Source: Sphingomonadales bacterium (GTDB lineage Bacteria > Pseudomonadota > Alphaproteobacteria > Sphingomonadales > Kordiimonadaceae). From it: DNA of 34,806 nt. Every line of letters begins with the position of its first letter. Position 1 is the first letter of the stretch. Where the stretch lies: assembly GCA_011088215.1 (NCBI GenBank), contig JAALKD010000037.1, positions 1 to 34,806 on the forward strand, in the 5' to 3' direction. Positions 1-8,055 of this stretch are shown here, in pieces. The notes beneath the pieces were generated by a model. The model saw only the letters and a list, made by a program, of their open reading frames with translations. It was not told the origin of the DNA and did no database searches. The position numbers and the translations under genes were made by a program.

Positions 1-77
1 CTACACCCGCGAAGTGGACCTTTCAGCCGGACTTTGTTGTTAATTCGCCAGAAGAGTTGCAGGCTATTTTCAACTAG
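1..77 (+). CDS. C-terminal end of an unidentified protein (partial)
   Basis: An open frame runs from the left edge of the window to a TAG at 75-77 and encodes about 24 residues ending in NSPEELQAIFN. The tail resembles the end of some HAD-type hydrolases, but it is too short to assign. It converges on the - gene that follows, and the two stop codons overlap by two bases. The frame is open from the first base, so the rest of the gene lies outside the window. Identity unknown. Confidence 0.45.
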   Translation, partial: TPAKWTFQPDFVVNSPEELQAIFN

Positions 78-1123
78 CCGTGCGGCGAAACCCACAAATT
101 ATATACCCGGCCGATCATATCATCGTTTTGAACACTGATAGGTTCCCCGTTCACGATAATCGCTGCTCGCCCTTGCGCTGATAGGCCCCAGCCATTGCCT
201 TTCAACGAGACGGCCATGCCCCACTTGAAGCGTGGGTTGGGTCCAAACGGATATTCAACCAAGTCGCCGCGTCGGTGAAACTGCGGTGATAACAAAAGTT
301 CAACCTTTTCTGCCTGTAGTTGGTTTGTAACATCTTCTCGCCGCGCATCAGCGCCGATGGTGACGCCGTAGTTTGTGTCTCCAGACGTAAAAACCGGCAA
401 AAATTCAGCCAGAGAAGGCTCTGTTATCTCTGTCTCACCAGCGGTTGGTTCTATTTGCCGAACAGCATCTGCTAGCGGTTTGCCGTCGGGGGCGAAAACG
501 AAGCTGGTGTGAAATATGGGTCCGTGGCCATAGCTTAGACCCTCAGGATAAATGCCCGGAGTCATCAACAGGCCCGAGCCTGCAACGATGGTCACTTTGT
601 ATTTTTGGGCCAAAGCGGAAAATACACTATTGGGCGCAGTTGCAGCATTTTGACTGCGTGCTCTCACAATTGCGGCAACCCGTTTATTTGGAGCGTCGAA
701 GATGGCGTAATTTTTCGCAAACGAAACCAAATTGTAACTGATAATCGGGGTCAGTGCAGCGCTGATGCTGTTCGCGCCGTAGACCCGGCTCTTCTGGTTG
801 GCGGCGAGAAGCCCGGTGCCAATATGACCAGGGAACAAAACTAATGTATCTGGTTGCAACAGGTTGTTCTCGCGGGCGACCTCCAGATAGGACGACAATT
901 TGACCTGCAGATGCTCCGCTGAAGCAAAATCGGTCGTTTCCAAATGGGCTTCAACGCCGACAACGTTAAACGTCGCTGTGTTTTGGTCACCAAACTGTTC
1001 CACCATTATTTCGGCGTATTTTGGTATCGGTTTTTCAATAGAGAAGCCGGGCCAGAAGAAATAGAGCGCAGCGACCGTTAGGGTCGCCAGCGCAATTGTC
1101 TTTTTTGGGTGTCGTTTCAGCAA
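74..1123 (-). CDS. Membrane-anchored nitrilase-superfamily-like protein lacking the catalytic triad
   Basis: 349 residues. An N-terminal basic stretch and hydrophobic segment (about residues 8-25) suggest an uncleaved membrane anchor or signal peptide. The rest resembles the carbon-nitrogen hydrolase fold, for example the LVLFPGHIGTG stretch (94-104), HTSFVFAPDG (205-214) and YGVTIGADARRED (252-264). Active members of the family use Glu, Lys and Cys. At the matching places I read Gly99 (FPE becomes FPG), Gln223 and Gly257, so all three appear lost and hydrolase activity is doubtful. The start is a TTG at 1121-1123, one codon after the stop of the upstream reductase and in the same frame, with no clear ribosome binding site, so it is probably translationally coupled. 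Function unknown. Confidence 0.7.
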   Translation of the reverse strand: MLKRHPKKTIALATLTVAALYFFWPGFSIEKPIPKYAEIMVEQFGDQNTATFNVVGVEAHLETTDFASAEHLQVKLSSYLEVARENNLLQPDTLVLFPGHIGTGLLAANQKSRVYGANSISAALTPIISYNLVSFAKNYAIFDAPNKRVAAIVRARSQNAATAPNSVFSALAQKYKVTIVAGSGLLMTPGIYPEGLSYGHGPIFHTSFVFAPDGKPLADAVRQIEPTAGETEITEPSLAEFLPVFTSGDTNYGVTIGADARREDVTNQLQAEKVELLLSPQFHRRGDLVEYPFGPNPRFKWGMAVSLKGNGWGLSAQGRAAIIVNGEPISVQNDDMIGRVYNLWVSPHG

Positions 1124-1126
1124 TTT

Positions 1127-2137
1127 TTATGCATCCGAAAGTTTGACCACCTGTTTACCAAAGTTTTTGCCGCCGAGCATGTCAATGAAAGCCTGTGGTG
1201 CATTTTCAACGCCTTCGGCGATGCTTTCCCGGTATTTAAGTTTGCCTTCCTTGAGCCAGCCAGCGCCGATGCCAACCCATTCACGGCACAGCTCAGGGTA
1301 ATTGGAGACGATAAAACCCTGCATACGCACACTGCGACCTACTAGCACAGCCATGTTACGCGGACCGCCGGGCAGGTCGTCCATTTTGGCGTTATACATG
1401 GAAATCATACCGCAAAGCGCCACGCGAGCGTTGAAATTCAAGTTGTTTATCACTGCTTCCAGAACCGAGCCGCCGACATTTTCAAAGTAAACATCAATTC
1501 CCCTTGGATTGGTTGCGTGGACAGCCTTGTATACATCCTCTGTTTTATAGTTGAAAGCTGCATCAAACCCCAGCTCGTCAGTCAGGTAAGCCACTTTGTC
1601 ATCTGAACCGGCGCTGCCAGCCACATGGCATCCCATATTCTTGCCGATTTGCCCGACAACCTGGCCGACTGCACCTGAAGCGGCGGAAACAAACAGGTTT
1701 TCGCCGTCTTGCATTTCAGCGACGCCTTTCAAGCCCACATAGGCTGTCATACCTGGCATGCCGAGGATACCCAAATAGTAGGACAGGGGGGCGAGGTCCG
1801 GACTGACCGGATTATAGCCAGCGCCGTCTGTAACCGTATAGTTTGCCCAGTCACCCATGCCGCTGACATAGGTGCCCACATCGAACGGCCCACCGTTGGA
1901 TGCCACAACTTTGCCAACGATCCCGCCCTGCAGTGGTTGGCCAATTTGAAAAGGAGGTACATAGCTTTTCACATCATTCATGCGGCCACGCATATAGGGG
2001 TCAACTGACATGTAGTTGGTCTCAATCACGATCTGTCCTGGTCCGGGCTCGGGAATTGCTGTTTCGGTTAGTTCGAAATTGTCTGCGATTGGCCAGCCGT
2101 TGGGGCGGCTTTTCAATAGTATCTGTTTGTTCGTCAT
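1127..2137 (-). CDS. NADP-dependent MDR-family oxidoreductase (CurA/PTGR-like)
   Basis: 336 residues, full length for the zinc-independent medium-chain reductases that reduce alpha,beta-unsaturated carbonyl compounds (curcumin reductase CurA, leukotriene B4 dehydrogenase/prostaglandin reductase). Visible marks are the N-terminal NYMSVDPYMRGRM motif (about 41-53), the nucleotide-binding loop SAASGAVGQVVGQIGK (about 150-165) and NYKTEDVY. The zinc-binding cysteines of alcohol dehydrogenases are absent, as expected for this branch. The ATG start at 2135-2137 is preceded by GAGGG at good spacing. The gene is followed after one codon by the nitrilase-like gene, probably as one transcript. The physiological substrate cannot be read from sequence. 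Confidence 0.9.
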   Translation of the reverse strand: MTNKQILLKSRPNGWPIADNFELTETAIPEPGPGQIVIETNYMSVDPYMRGRMNDVKSYVPPFQIGQPLQGGIVGKVVASNGGPFDVGTYVSGMGDWANYTVTDGAGYNPVSPDLAPLSYYLGILGMPGMTAYVGLKGVAEMQDGENLFVSAASGAVGQVVGQIGKNMGCHVAGSAGSDDKVAYLTDELGFDAAFNYKTEDVYKAVHATNPRGIDVYFENVGGSVLEAVINNLNFNARVALCGMISMYNAKMDDLPGGPRNMAVLVGRSVRMQGFIVSNYPELCREWVGIGAGWLKEGKLKYRESIAEGVENAPQAFIDMLGGKNFGKQVVKLSDA

Positions 2138-2193
2138 GGTGTTCCCTCATTTTCCATTAAAATCTGCGATTTGGATGCGATTAGCTACTGCAG

Positions 2194-2223
2194 TTGATAT
2201 GGGTCTGAATAGTTTTTTTGCAA
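2194..2223 (-). promoter_or_regulatory. Candidate sigma-70-type promoter for the reductase gene
   Basis: On the - strand a TTGCAA box (2218-2223) and a TATCAA box (2194-2199) are separated by 18 bp, about 57 bp upstream of the reductase ATG. This is a plausible match to alphaproteobacterial housekeeping promoters but not a strong one. The neighbouring stretch 2224-2324 is AT-rich and shows no gene. Confidence 0.35.
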
Positions 2224-2324
2224 ATAGCTGATGAAACCATATAAATTGATGGGGTAAATAAATACCGCTTATTTAAAGCATTGTTTTTATACATGTATTT
2301 TGAATTACGTCTCAATATTAGGCG

Positions 2325-2352
2325 TTGACATGCTGTCTGATATGCCTATATT
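2325..2352 (+). promoter_or_regulatory. Sigma-70-type promoter of the rplM-rpsI operon
   Basis: A perfect TTGACA (2325-2330) and a TATATT (2347-2352) are spaced by 16 bp, followed by a GC-rich discriminator (GCGCGCC). The distance to rplM leaves an untranslated leader of roughly 95 nt. The strength and discriminator fit a growth-regulated ribosomal protein promoter. Confidence 0.7.
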
Positions 2353-2372
2353 GCGCGCCTGAACCGAATTTG

Positions 2373-2394
2373 GGCTTGGGAATTATCCCCAGCC
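2373..2394 (+). other. Stem-loop in the rplM leader
   Basis: GGCTTGGG (2373-2380) pairs with CCCCAGCC (2387-2394) with one mismatch around a 6-nt loop, inside the predicted 5' leader. Leaders of L13 operons are autoregulatory in some bacteria, so this may have a regulatory role here. I do not recognise a known family. Confidence 0.3.
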
Positions 2395-2452
2395 TCTGAA
2401 TGTAGAAGCGGGCGGCAAATGGTTTGCTGTTCTAACCTGAGGTACCATTGCG

Positions 2453-2911
2453 ATGAAAACATATTCCGCAAAAGCTTCGGAGATCGAAAAGAAATGGCTG
2501 ATTGTTGACGCCGAGGGTCTTATCCTTGGTCGTATGGCGCAGGCCGTTGCTGTTGTTCTTCGCGGCAAACATAAAACAACCTACACACCTCACATGGACT
2601 GCGGCGACAATGTTATCGTTATCAATGCAGAAAAAGTGAAACTGACCGGCAAAAAATTGTCTGACAAAGTTTATTATCGTCACACAGGTCACCCAGGTGG
2701 TATCAAATCTACCACTGCTGGCGAGATCCTTTCTGGCCGTTTCCCTGAGCGTGTTGTTGAAAAAGCCATCGAACGCATGATCCCGAAAGGCCCGCTTGGC
2801 CGCCAACAGCTTCGCAACCTGCGAGTATATGCTGGCTCGGATCATCCTCACACAGCGCAAGAGCCTACTGTGCTCGACGTTGGCGCTATGAACCCAAAGA
2901 ATAAGAGGTAA
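2453..2911 (+). CDS. rplM: 50S ribosomal protein L13
   Basis: 152 residues, the normal alphaproteobacterial length. Family marks are [19 protein letters not shown] (15-33), [28 protein letters not shown] and [17 protein letters not shown]. The protein is an early-assembling component of the large ribosomal subunit that binds 23S rRNA. It starts at ATG 2453 with GAGG shortly upstream and is followed 4 nt later by rpsI, so the two are translated from one message, as in nearly all bacteria. Confidence 0.98.
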   Translation: MKTYSAKASEIEKKWLIVDAEGLILGRMAQAVAVVLRGKHKTTYTPHMDCGDNVIVINAEKVKLTGKKLSDKVYYRHTGHPGGIKSTTAGEILSGRFPERVVEKAIERMIPKGPLGRQQLRNLRVYAGSDHPHTAQEPTVLDVGAMNPKNKR

Positions 2912-2915
2912 GCAC

Positions 2916-3395
2916 ATGGCCGACCTTCAAGACCTTAAAGAACTTACCGGCGAAGCAACTGCTGCTGTTGAAGACGCACCAGTTGAACGCGCTGTTGTTG
3001 TTGATGCCATGGGCCGTTCGTACGCCACTGGTAAACGTAAAGACGCTGTTGCTCGTGTTTGGCTTAAACCAGGCTCTGGCAAGATCACTGTAAATGGCCG
3101 TGATCAGGAAACATATTTCGCACGCCCAACGCTGCGCCTTATTGTCAACCAGCCGTTTCAGGTTGCAGGCCGCGAAAACCAGTATGATGTTGTTGCCACT
3201 GTAAAAGGCGGCGGACTTTCTGGCCAGGCCGGCGCGGTTAAGCACGGTATTTCTCAGTGTATTCAGCTTGCTGAACCTGAGCTGCGCGGCGCGCTTAAAG
3301 CTGCTGGCTTCCTGACACGCGATAGCCGGGTTGTTGAGCGGAAGAAATACGGTCGGGCGAAAGCACGCCGGAGCTTCCAGTTCTCCAAACGTTAA
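2916..3395 (+). CDS. rpsI: 30S ribosomal protein S9
   Basis: 159 residues. The conserved S9 domain starts near residue 35 ([15 protein letters not shown]) and ends in the typical C-terminal [11 protein letters not shown], whose tail reaches the ribosomal P site. The roughly 30-residue acidic and alanine-rich N-terminal extension is common in alphaproteobacterial S9. The gene is the second of the rplM operon, 4 nt after rplM with an AGAGGTAAG site overlapping the rplM end, and is followed by a terminator at 3461. Confidence 0.98.
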   Translation: MADLQDLKELTGEATAAVEDAPVERAVVVDAMGRSYATGKRKDAVARVWLKPGSGKITVNGRDQETYFARPTLRLIVNQPFQVAGRENQYDVVATVKGGGLSGQAGAVKHGISQCIQLAEPELRGALKAAGFLTRDSRVVERKKYGRAKARRSFQFSKR

Positions 3396-3460
3396 AAGCC
3401 GCAACAAAGTTTCTGTTCCGAGTATTTGTTTCGAGTACCAACAGTTTTGTTTCGAGTTTA

Positions 3461-3505
3461 AAGGGCTGCTCCCCAAGGTCAATATGGGGGGCGGCCTTTT
3501 TTTTG
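3461..3505 (+). terminator. Rho-independent terminator of rplM-rpsI
   Basis: A GC-rich stem (GGCTGCTCCCC pairing with GGGGGGCGGCC, with one G-U and one mismatch) is followed by a run of at least eight T. The 65 nt before it hold an imperfect direct repeat, TTTGTTTCGAGT, twice (around 3425 and 3446). The remainder to 3691 has no supported feature. Confidence 0.8.
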
Positions 3506-3691
3506 TTTTCAAGTGATCGTGGATGAGCACGCTGTGGGGGGCTGAATATTGCCGCGTGCAGAGTCCCCATGTAGCCTGTCAGCAAAGCTTTATCGCACCT
3601 GGAATGTCCACAATAGAACTTTAGTTTGATGAGGCGATTTCCGTAGAGATTTCATCCGCAATGTTTCATGCTGCCTTTGGGGGGAGACGGC

Positions 3692-4078
3692 ATGAAAAAT
3701 ATTTCACTACAAGCAGTGTTGCGCACGCTATTCGGTATAGTCCTGCTACTCTTGGGTGTGGTTAATTTTACCCAGGGATCGCCGCTCCCGGGCATGCCTC
3801 CAGCTCATACAGCTTTTGAGCAAGCCATCATTGACGTGGGCTACGTTACCAAAACAGTTGGAATCGTGGAATTTCTGGTTGGTTTAATGCTGATCGCAAA
3901 CCGATTTGCCGCATTAGGACTGGTACTGTTGGCACCGATCAGTTTGAACTTCATTCTGTTTAAAGTTTTTCTCGATCCGGGTAGCTTTCCGCCAATACCG
4001 GTTGTCTACGCTGCACTCAACGCTTATTTGGCATGGACTTATCGTGAAAAATATAAAGCATTACTTGAGCAAAGATAA
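3692..4078 (+). CDS. DoxX-like small integral membrane protein
   Basis: 128 residues from ATG 3692, chosen over the ATG at 3668 because GGGGGGAGA lies just upstream. Four hydrophobic segments (about residues 6-26, 48-69, 72-92 and 100-116) and the LRTLFGIVLLLLGVVNF start resemble DoxX/DUF4383-type four-helix membrane proteins. No catalytic motif is visible. Members of this fold occur beside redox and stress genes, but the function here is unknown. It stands alone on the + strand and converges with the deformylase-like gene 24 nt downstream, with no clear terminator between them. Confidence 0.65.
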   Translation: MKNISLQAVLRTLFGIVLLLLGVVNFTQGSPLPGMPPAHTAFEQAIIDVGYVTKTVGIVEFLVGLMLIANRFAALGLVLLAPISLNFILFKVFLDPGSFPPIPVVYAALNAYLAWTYREKYKALLEQR

Positions 4079-4102
4079 TTATCTAATTGTTATTATTTGA
4101 TT

Positions 4103-4648
4103 TTAATGATGATCATGCCCGCAATGCGGATCACCGCACGCTTGCGCATGCTTGATATCTTTGAGCATCTTTTTGATCAATCGATCGCGTTTTAACTTTG
4201 ATAGATTATCGAGGAACGTACGACCATCTAAATACTCCATCTCATGCTGAATGACAGTCGCTAGCCAGCCGTCTGCCTGTAGGCTTTGTGATTTTCCGCT
4301 AGTGTCCAGATAGGTCAACTCCAAGGCGCCTGGCCGTTCGATCTCAGCGCGAATGCCGGGAAAGCAAAGCGAGGCTTCTTCGTGTTTTTGGGTGTCGGTC
4401 GAAATATTGGTTATTTGCGGGTTTATACACACAAGCGGTGCTCTAATACCTTCTTCTTGCAAGTCGATAGCGATCACCCGTTTGAGCACGCCCACCATTG
4501 GCGCCGCTATGCCAATACCCCTTTCAGCATATAAGGTTTCAAGCATATCGGCGCACAAAGTGCGGATACTGTCGTCCACATCGCCAACGTTCGAAGCGGT
4601 CTGCTTGAATATTGGATTGGGCGCCATAACAAGACTAAGTGTAGTCAT
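4103..4648 (-). CDS. Peptide-deformylase homologue with altered active site
   Basis: 181 residues from ATG 4646-4648, which follows an AGAGGAAAG ribosome site; an in-frame TTG at 4669 is a poorer start. The deformylase fold is clear from GIGIAAPMVG (44-53), EEASLCFPG (90-98) and QHEMEYLDG (134-142). True deformylases carry GxGLAAxQ, EGCLS and QHExDH. Here Gln is Met51, the metal-binding Cys position is Ser93 (a Cys sits two residues later) and the last metal-binding His is Tyr139; His135 and Glu136 remain. Removal of formyl groups from nascent chains is therefore doubtful. A Cys/His-rich tail (CGDPHCGHDHH, 171-181) might bind metal. The housekeeping def is presumably elsewhere. Confidence 0.85.
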   Translation of the reverse strand: MTTLSLVMAPNPIFKQTASNVGDVDDSIRTLCADMLETLYAERGIGIAAPMVGVLKRVIAIDLQEEGIRAPLVCINPQITNISTDTQKHEEASLCFPGIRAEIERPGALELTYLDTSGKSQSLQADGWLATVIQHEMEYLDGRTFLDNLSKLKRDRLIKKMLKDIKHAQACGDPHCGHDHH

Positions 4649-4769
4649 AGTGACTTTCCTCTTCGTCAAATCCCAATTTAGGGTTATGTAGGCACTGGGG
4701 CCGAGTAAAAGTGATCACAAATGATATTAGAATGGTCACTATGCTGGCAACGAGGGTTAATCAAGTTAA

Positions 4770-5627
4770 ATGTCGCAAGGCTATCTAACACTTGCAACTG
4801 GCGACCGTCAGTTTTTCGACGCAGCGGTAAATTTGGCTATTAGCGTTCGTTTGAATGACGCTAAGCGTTCAATTACCCTGTTGTGTGACGATGCGTCCAA
4901 ACTGGATGCTGGCGAAAAAGAGCAATTTGACCGTATCATTGTTGCGCTTCCTGGCACGCTAGGTGTTGGCTGTGCTGGCAAGTTGGATGTGCCAGAGTTT
5001 CTGCCTTACGACGAAACGATGTTCCTCGATTCTGATTGTTTGCTGATGAAGCGCGATATGGATCGCCACTGGCAAAAACTGGCCACGCAGTGTTTTAACG
5101 TTGCCGGAAGTATCGCCAAAAAAGGTGCCTGGTATACTTTTGAAATATCAGAGGTCTGTGAAGCATTGGGCCTTGCCTATATGGTTCATATGAACAGCGG
5201 GGTGATGTACTTCCGGAAAGGGCCTGATCTGGATGGATTTTTGGAAACGGTGAACGACTTGCGGGAGAATGCGCAGGATATTCTTTTTGTGCAACACCGT
5301 GACATGAACTTCCAGATTGCTGATGAACCGATATGGAGCGCCGCGATGGGGCGTGCGAACATGGTGCCTGCTAGCTACACCGCAGATGAAGGCGGCGTGA
5401 TGGAAACTACATATATGGCGCGGGATTTCCAATTTGATCCCATCAATCACCGTAGTGAGCTGCACAAAAGCAAAGGCTATTGGTTGCTTGGGCGGTTTTT
5501 TTCTAAAGGTTGGGTGAGGCATTCGCCGACCATCGCTCACTTTATTCGCTTTAAGCCACGAGGAATTTACCGGGAATGCGTTGACCAATTGCGAGTTTGG
5601 GCAAATATTGGCAAAAGCGAGATATAG
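4770..5627 (+). CDS. GT-A fold glycosyltransferase-like protein
   Basis: 285 residues. The N-terminus (YLTLATGDRQFFDAAVNLA) and the DSD motif at 87-89 (ETMFLDSDCLL) are typical of GT-A nucleotide-sugar transferases, where the Asp residues hold a metal and the nucleotide sugar. HMNSGVMYFRKG (about 160-171) matches the conserved acceptor-side block of GT8-like enzymes. No signal peptide or membrane helix is seen, so it is probably cytosolic. No other sugar or envelope genes adjoin it and the ribosome site is weak (GAGGG 13 nt upstream). The donor and acceptor cannot be inferred. Confidence 0.7.
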   Translation: MSQGYLTLATGDRQFFDAAVNLAISVRLNDAKRSITLLCDDASKLDAGEKEQFDRIIVALPGTLGVGCAGKLDVPEFLPYDETMFLDSDCLLMKRDMDRHWQKLATQCFNVAGSIAKKGAWYTFEISEVCEALGLAYMVHMNSGVMYFRKGPDLDGFLETVNDLRENAQDILFVQHRDMNFQIADEPIWSAAMGRANMVPASYTADEGGVMETTYMARDFQFDPINHRSELHKSKGYWLLGRFFSKGWVRHSPTIAHFIRFKPRGIYRECVDQLRVWANIGKSEI

Positions 5628-5673
5628 AAACGACAGTTTGCCTTACAAACTGCGAGTTTAGGACAATTTAAAT

Positions 5674-6108
5674 ATGAAACCGATCAAGGCATTCGCTGCA
5701 ATTTTAATTCTGGTATTTGCTGCGACGGCAGTGAATGCTGCACAGGACTTCCAAACAGTGTCTATGCCGGGCGCGGTAGTTTATTTTATCCAACCGGTTG
5801 ATAAAGCAACTTTGAAAAATCCAGTTACTGTAAAGTTTGGCTTGAAGGGCATGGGGGTGGCACCTGCCGGAGTGGAAAAGGCAGGTACAGGTCATCATCA
5901 TCTGATCATCGATGCACCTTTGCCGCCAATGGACGAAAACATCATCAATGACAGCAACCATCTTCATTTTGGGGGCGGCCAGACTGAGGTAACCATAACG
6001 CTGACGCCGGGCGAGCATACTCTGCAGTTGCTTTTGGGGGACCAAAATCATTTACCGCACAATCCTCCAGTGTTTTCTAAACGCATTACCATTACAGTTT
6101 CAGACTAA
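5674..6108 (+). CDS. DUF4399-domain exported protein
   Basis: 144 residues. A signal peptide covers about 1-22 (cleavage near VNA-AQ). The mature part matches the DUF4399 pattern: VKFGLKGMGVAPAGVEKAGT (68-87), the histidine cluster GHHHLIID and NHLHFGGGQTEV, ending in a beta-rich TLTPGEHTLQLLLGDQNH region. The family is periplasmic or secreted and of unknown function; the histidine clusters suggest metal binding. It is followed by the tautomerase 20 nt downstream and then the M28 peptidase, in a likely three-gene transcript. Confidence 0.85.
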   Translation: MKPIKAFAAILILVFAATAVNAAQDFQTVSMPGAVVYFIQPVDKATLKNPVTVKFGLKGMGVAPAGVEKAGTGHHHLIIDAPLPPMDENIINDSNHLHFGGGQTEVTITLTPGEHTLQLLLGDQNHLPHNPPVFSKRITITVSD

Positions 6109-6128
6109 GATAAAGGCGAGTAAAGCAT

Positions 6129-6476
6129 ATGCCGCATATGGTGATTGAATATACCCCGCAAGAGGACGGCGACATTACAGATGAAGACCTGATGATGGCG
6201 GTGCACTGGGCGGCTGTGTCCACCGGGATATTTGAAGAAAGTACGATAAAGGTTCGAGTCAAACAGTTTCAGTCAGCCTTTGTTGGCGGACGGCATAACC
6301 AATTTGTGCATGTCACGATTTATTTAATTGACGGTAGAGACAAAGAGACCAAAAAGAGATTAACGCAAACAGTGCATGACAGGCTGGCATCGATGTTTGC
6401 GGATTATGCATCTGTCAGTGTGGATGCTCGTGATCTGGACCGCGAGGTATACACCAAGAGTGTTCCTCGCGGCTAA
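6129..6476 (+). CDS. 5-carboxymethyl-2-hydroxymuconate delta-isomerase (CHMI) family tautomerase
   Basis: 115 residues starting MPHMVIEYT, the signature N-terminus of the CHMI branch of the tautomerase superfamily, in which Pro2 becomes the N-terminal catalytic proline. Conserved stretches include FVHVTIYLIDGRDKETKKRL (about 62-81) and VSVDARDLDREVY near the end. CHMI acts in homoprotocatechuate degradation, but none of the other pathway genes is present, so the real substrate is open. It starts at ATG 6129 after an AAGGCGAG site and ends 47 nt before the GTG of the peptidase gene. Confidence 0.85.
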   Translation: MPHMVIEYTPQEDGDITDEDLMMAVHWAAVSTGIFEESTIKVRVKQFQSAFVGGRHNQFVHVTIYLIDGRDKETKKRLTQTVHDRLASMFADYASVSVDARDLDREVYTKSVPRG

Positions 6477-6523
6477 TGGATCGCGGACTAGCTGTTTTAC
6501 TGTTATATGGGGAGGGGTCTAAC

Positions 6524-7924
6524 GTGACTATTAAAACTAAAATTACTTCAATTGCCGCAAGCGCTTTGCTTGCGGGTGGTGCACTGGCTGACAACCACAC
6601 AGTTCCATCGTCTGAAGTGCAACGTTTGCACGGTTTTGTGTCGGATGTATCGGCTGATCGTATTGAAACTGATATCCGCAAGCTGGCAGGGTTTGGTACC
6701 CGCCATACTCTGTCCGACACCGTTTCGGACACACGGGGCATCGGTGCAGCGCGGCGCTGGATAGAAGCCGAATACAAGCGGATAGCAAAAACATGTGTTG
6801 CAGATGTGGATGTTTACACTGTGTCCGACGTTGTCATTGGCAATCGTATCCCTGAACCCACCGAAGTGGTGAATGTAATTGCGGTTCAACGCGGCATTCT
6901 CGATCCCAAAAGGGTGGTTCTGATGTCTGGTGATATCGACAGCCGCATCTCCGACCCGTTAAATTTTACTGACGATTCGCCCGGCGCTAACGACAATGCC
7001 TCTGGCATGGCTGGCACGATTGAAGCGTTACGCGTTTTGTGCAAAACCAAGTTCCCTGGCACAATCGTATACGCAGGCTTGTCCGGCGAGGAGCAGGGAC
7101 TCTACGGCGGTGAGATACTAACCCGGCACGCTAATCAGATGGGCTGGCGTGTTATGGGCGTATTGAATAATGACATGATCGGCAATATTTCTGGCGTAAA
7201 CGGTGTCATCAACAACACGACAGCCAGGGTTTTTTAGGAAGGTACCCGGAAGACAGAAACCGAGCGTGAGGGCCGTATGCGGCGTTTTATGGGCGGCGAA
7301 GTGGACAGCCCAAGCCGCAATATTGCGCGCCTCGTTGACCGTTTGGCCGACGAATATATTCCTAATCTGGATGTTATGATGATTTACCGTTTGGATCGAT
7401 TTGGCCGCGGTGGTCACCATCGTCCGTTCAACGAGGCCGGTATGCCGGGCGTGCGTATAATGGAAACCAACGAAAACTATAACCGTCAACACCAGGATTT
7501 ACGTACGGAAAACGGTATTGAATACGGCGATGTTATCGAAGGTGTGGATTTTGATTATGCGCGCAAATTAACCGCGTTGAATGTGGTTACGTTAGCGTCT
7601 ATGGCAGGCGCACCTCCGTTTCCAGCAGACGTAGCACTCGAAGGCGCAGTTCGCCCCTCAACTACAATCAAATGGCAAATTCGTGGTGATGAGCGCGAGA
7701 CTGCAAACCTGAAAGCGTTCAAAATCTACTGGCGTTTGACCACAGATTCCCAGTGGCAGTGGAGCCGGACAGTAGGCAAAGATGTACGCGAATTGACGCT
7801 GGAAAATATTGTTATCGACAACTATTTCTTCGGCGTTGCATCTGTCGCCAATGATGGATTGGAAAGCCCGGTCGTTTTTCCTGGCCCAATGGGCGCATTT
7901 GAGGCGGCTAGCCCGTCTGAGTAA
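6524..7924 (+). pseudogene. M28-family metallopeptidase interrupted by an in-frame TAG
   Basis: Read through the TAG at 7235-7237 (codon 238), the frame encodes a 466-position exported M28 peptidase. Its parts are a signal peptide (about 1-22), MSGDIDSR, GANDNASG, LSGEEQGLYGG and NNDMIG before the stop, then GGHHRPFNEAGMPGVRIMET and a C-terminal fibronectin-like domain after it. Both halves are in the same frame, so this is a nonsense change, not a frameshift. The site follows ARVF and precedes EGT, where relatives usually have Ser, so a single TCG-to-TAG change would explain it. The last zinc-ligand His lies beyond the stop, so the 237-residue product should be inactive. The GTG start at 6524 has GGGGAGGGG upstream; the ATG at 6476 would spoil the signal peptide. 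Confidence 0.8.
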
Positions 7925-7941
7925 CCCTTGTTGCGATAAAT

Positions 7942-7975
7942 TATGTCAAAGGGCACAGCGGTGCCCTTTGACATA
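7942..7975. repeat. Perfect 15-bp inverted repeat (hairpin)
   Basis: TATGTCAAAGGGCAC (7942-7956) and its exact complement (7961-7975) flank a 4-nt AGCG loop, between the peptidase gene and the dsbD-like gene. No T-run follows on either strand, so it is an imperfect candidate for an intrinsic terminator. It could be a transcript-end or stabilising hairpin, or a protein-binding palindrome. Confidence 0.7.
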
Positions 7976-8055
7976 TATGTGATATGCAATGGCACCGGTT
8001 TTCCTATAGGACAACCGCAGAAACGGTACTTGCCAATAGAATTTGGGGATAGGGC

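Noticed and set aside
7235..7237. TAG recoding as pyrrolysine or general stop suppression
   Set aside because: No pyrrolysine genes or suppressor tRNA are visible and TAG ends several normal genes in the window.
6476..7924. Two separate genes (peptidase N-terminal half and a second protein starting at ATG 7277)
   Set aside because: Both halves share one frame and together make one M28 peptidase; the second half has no ribosome site before 7277.
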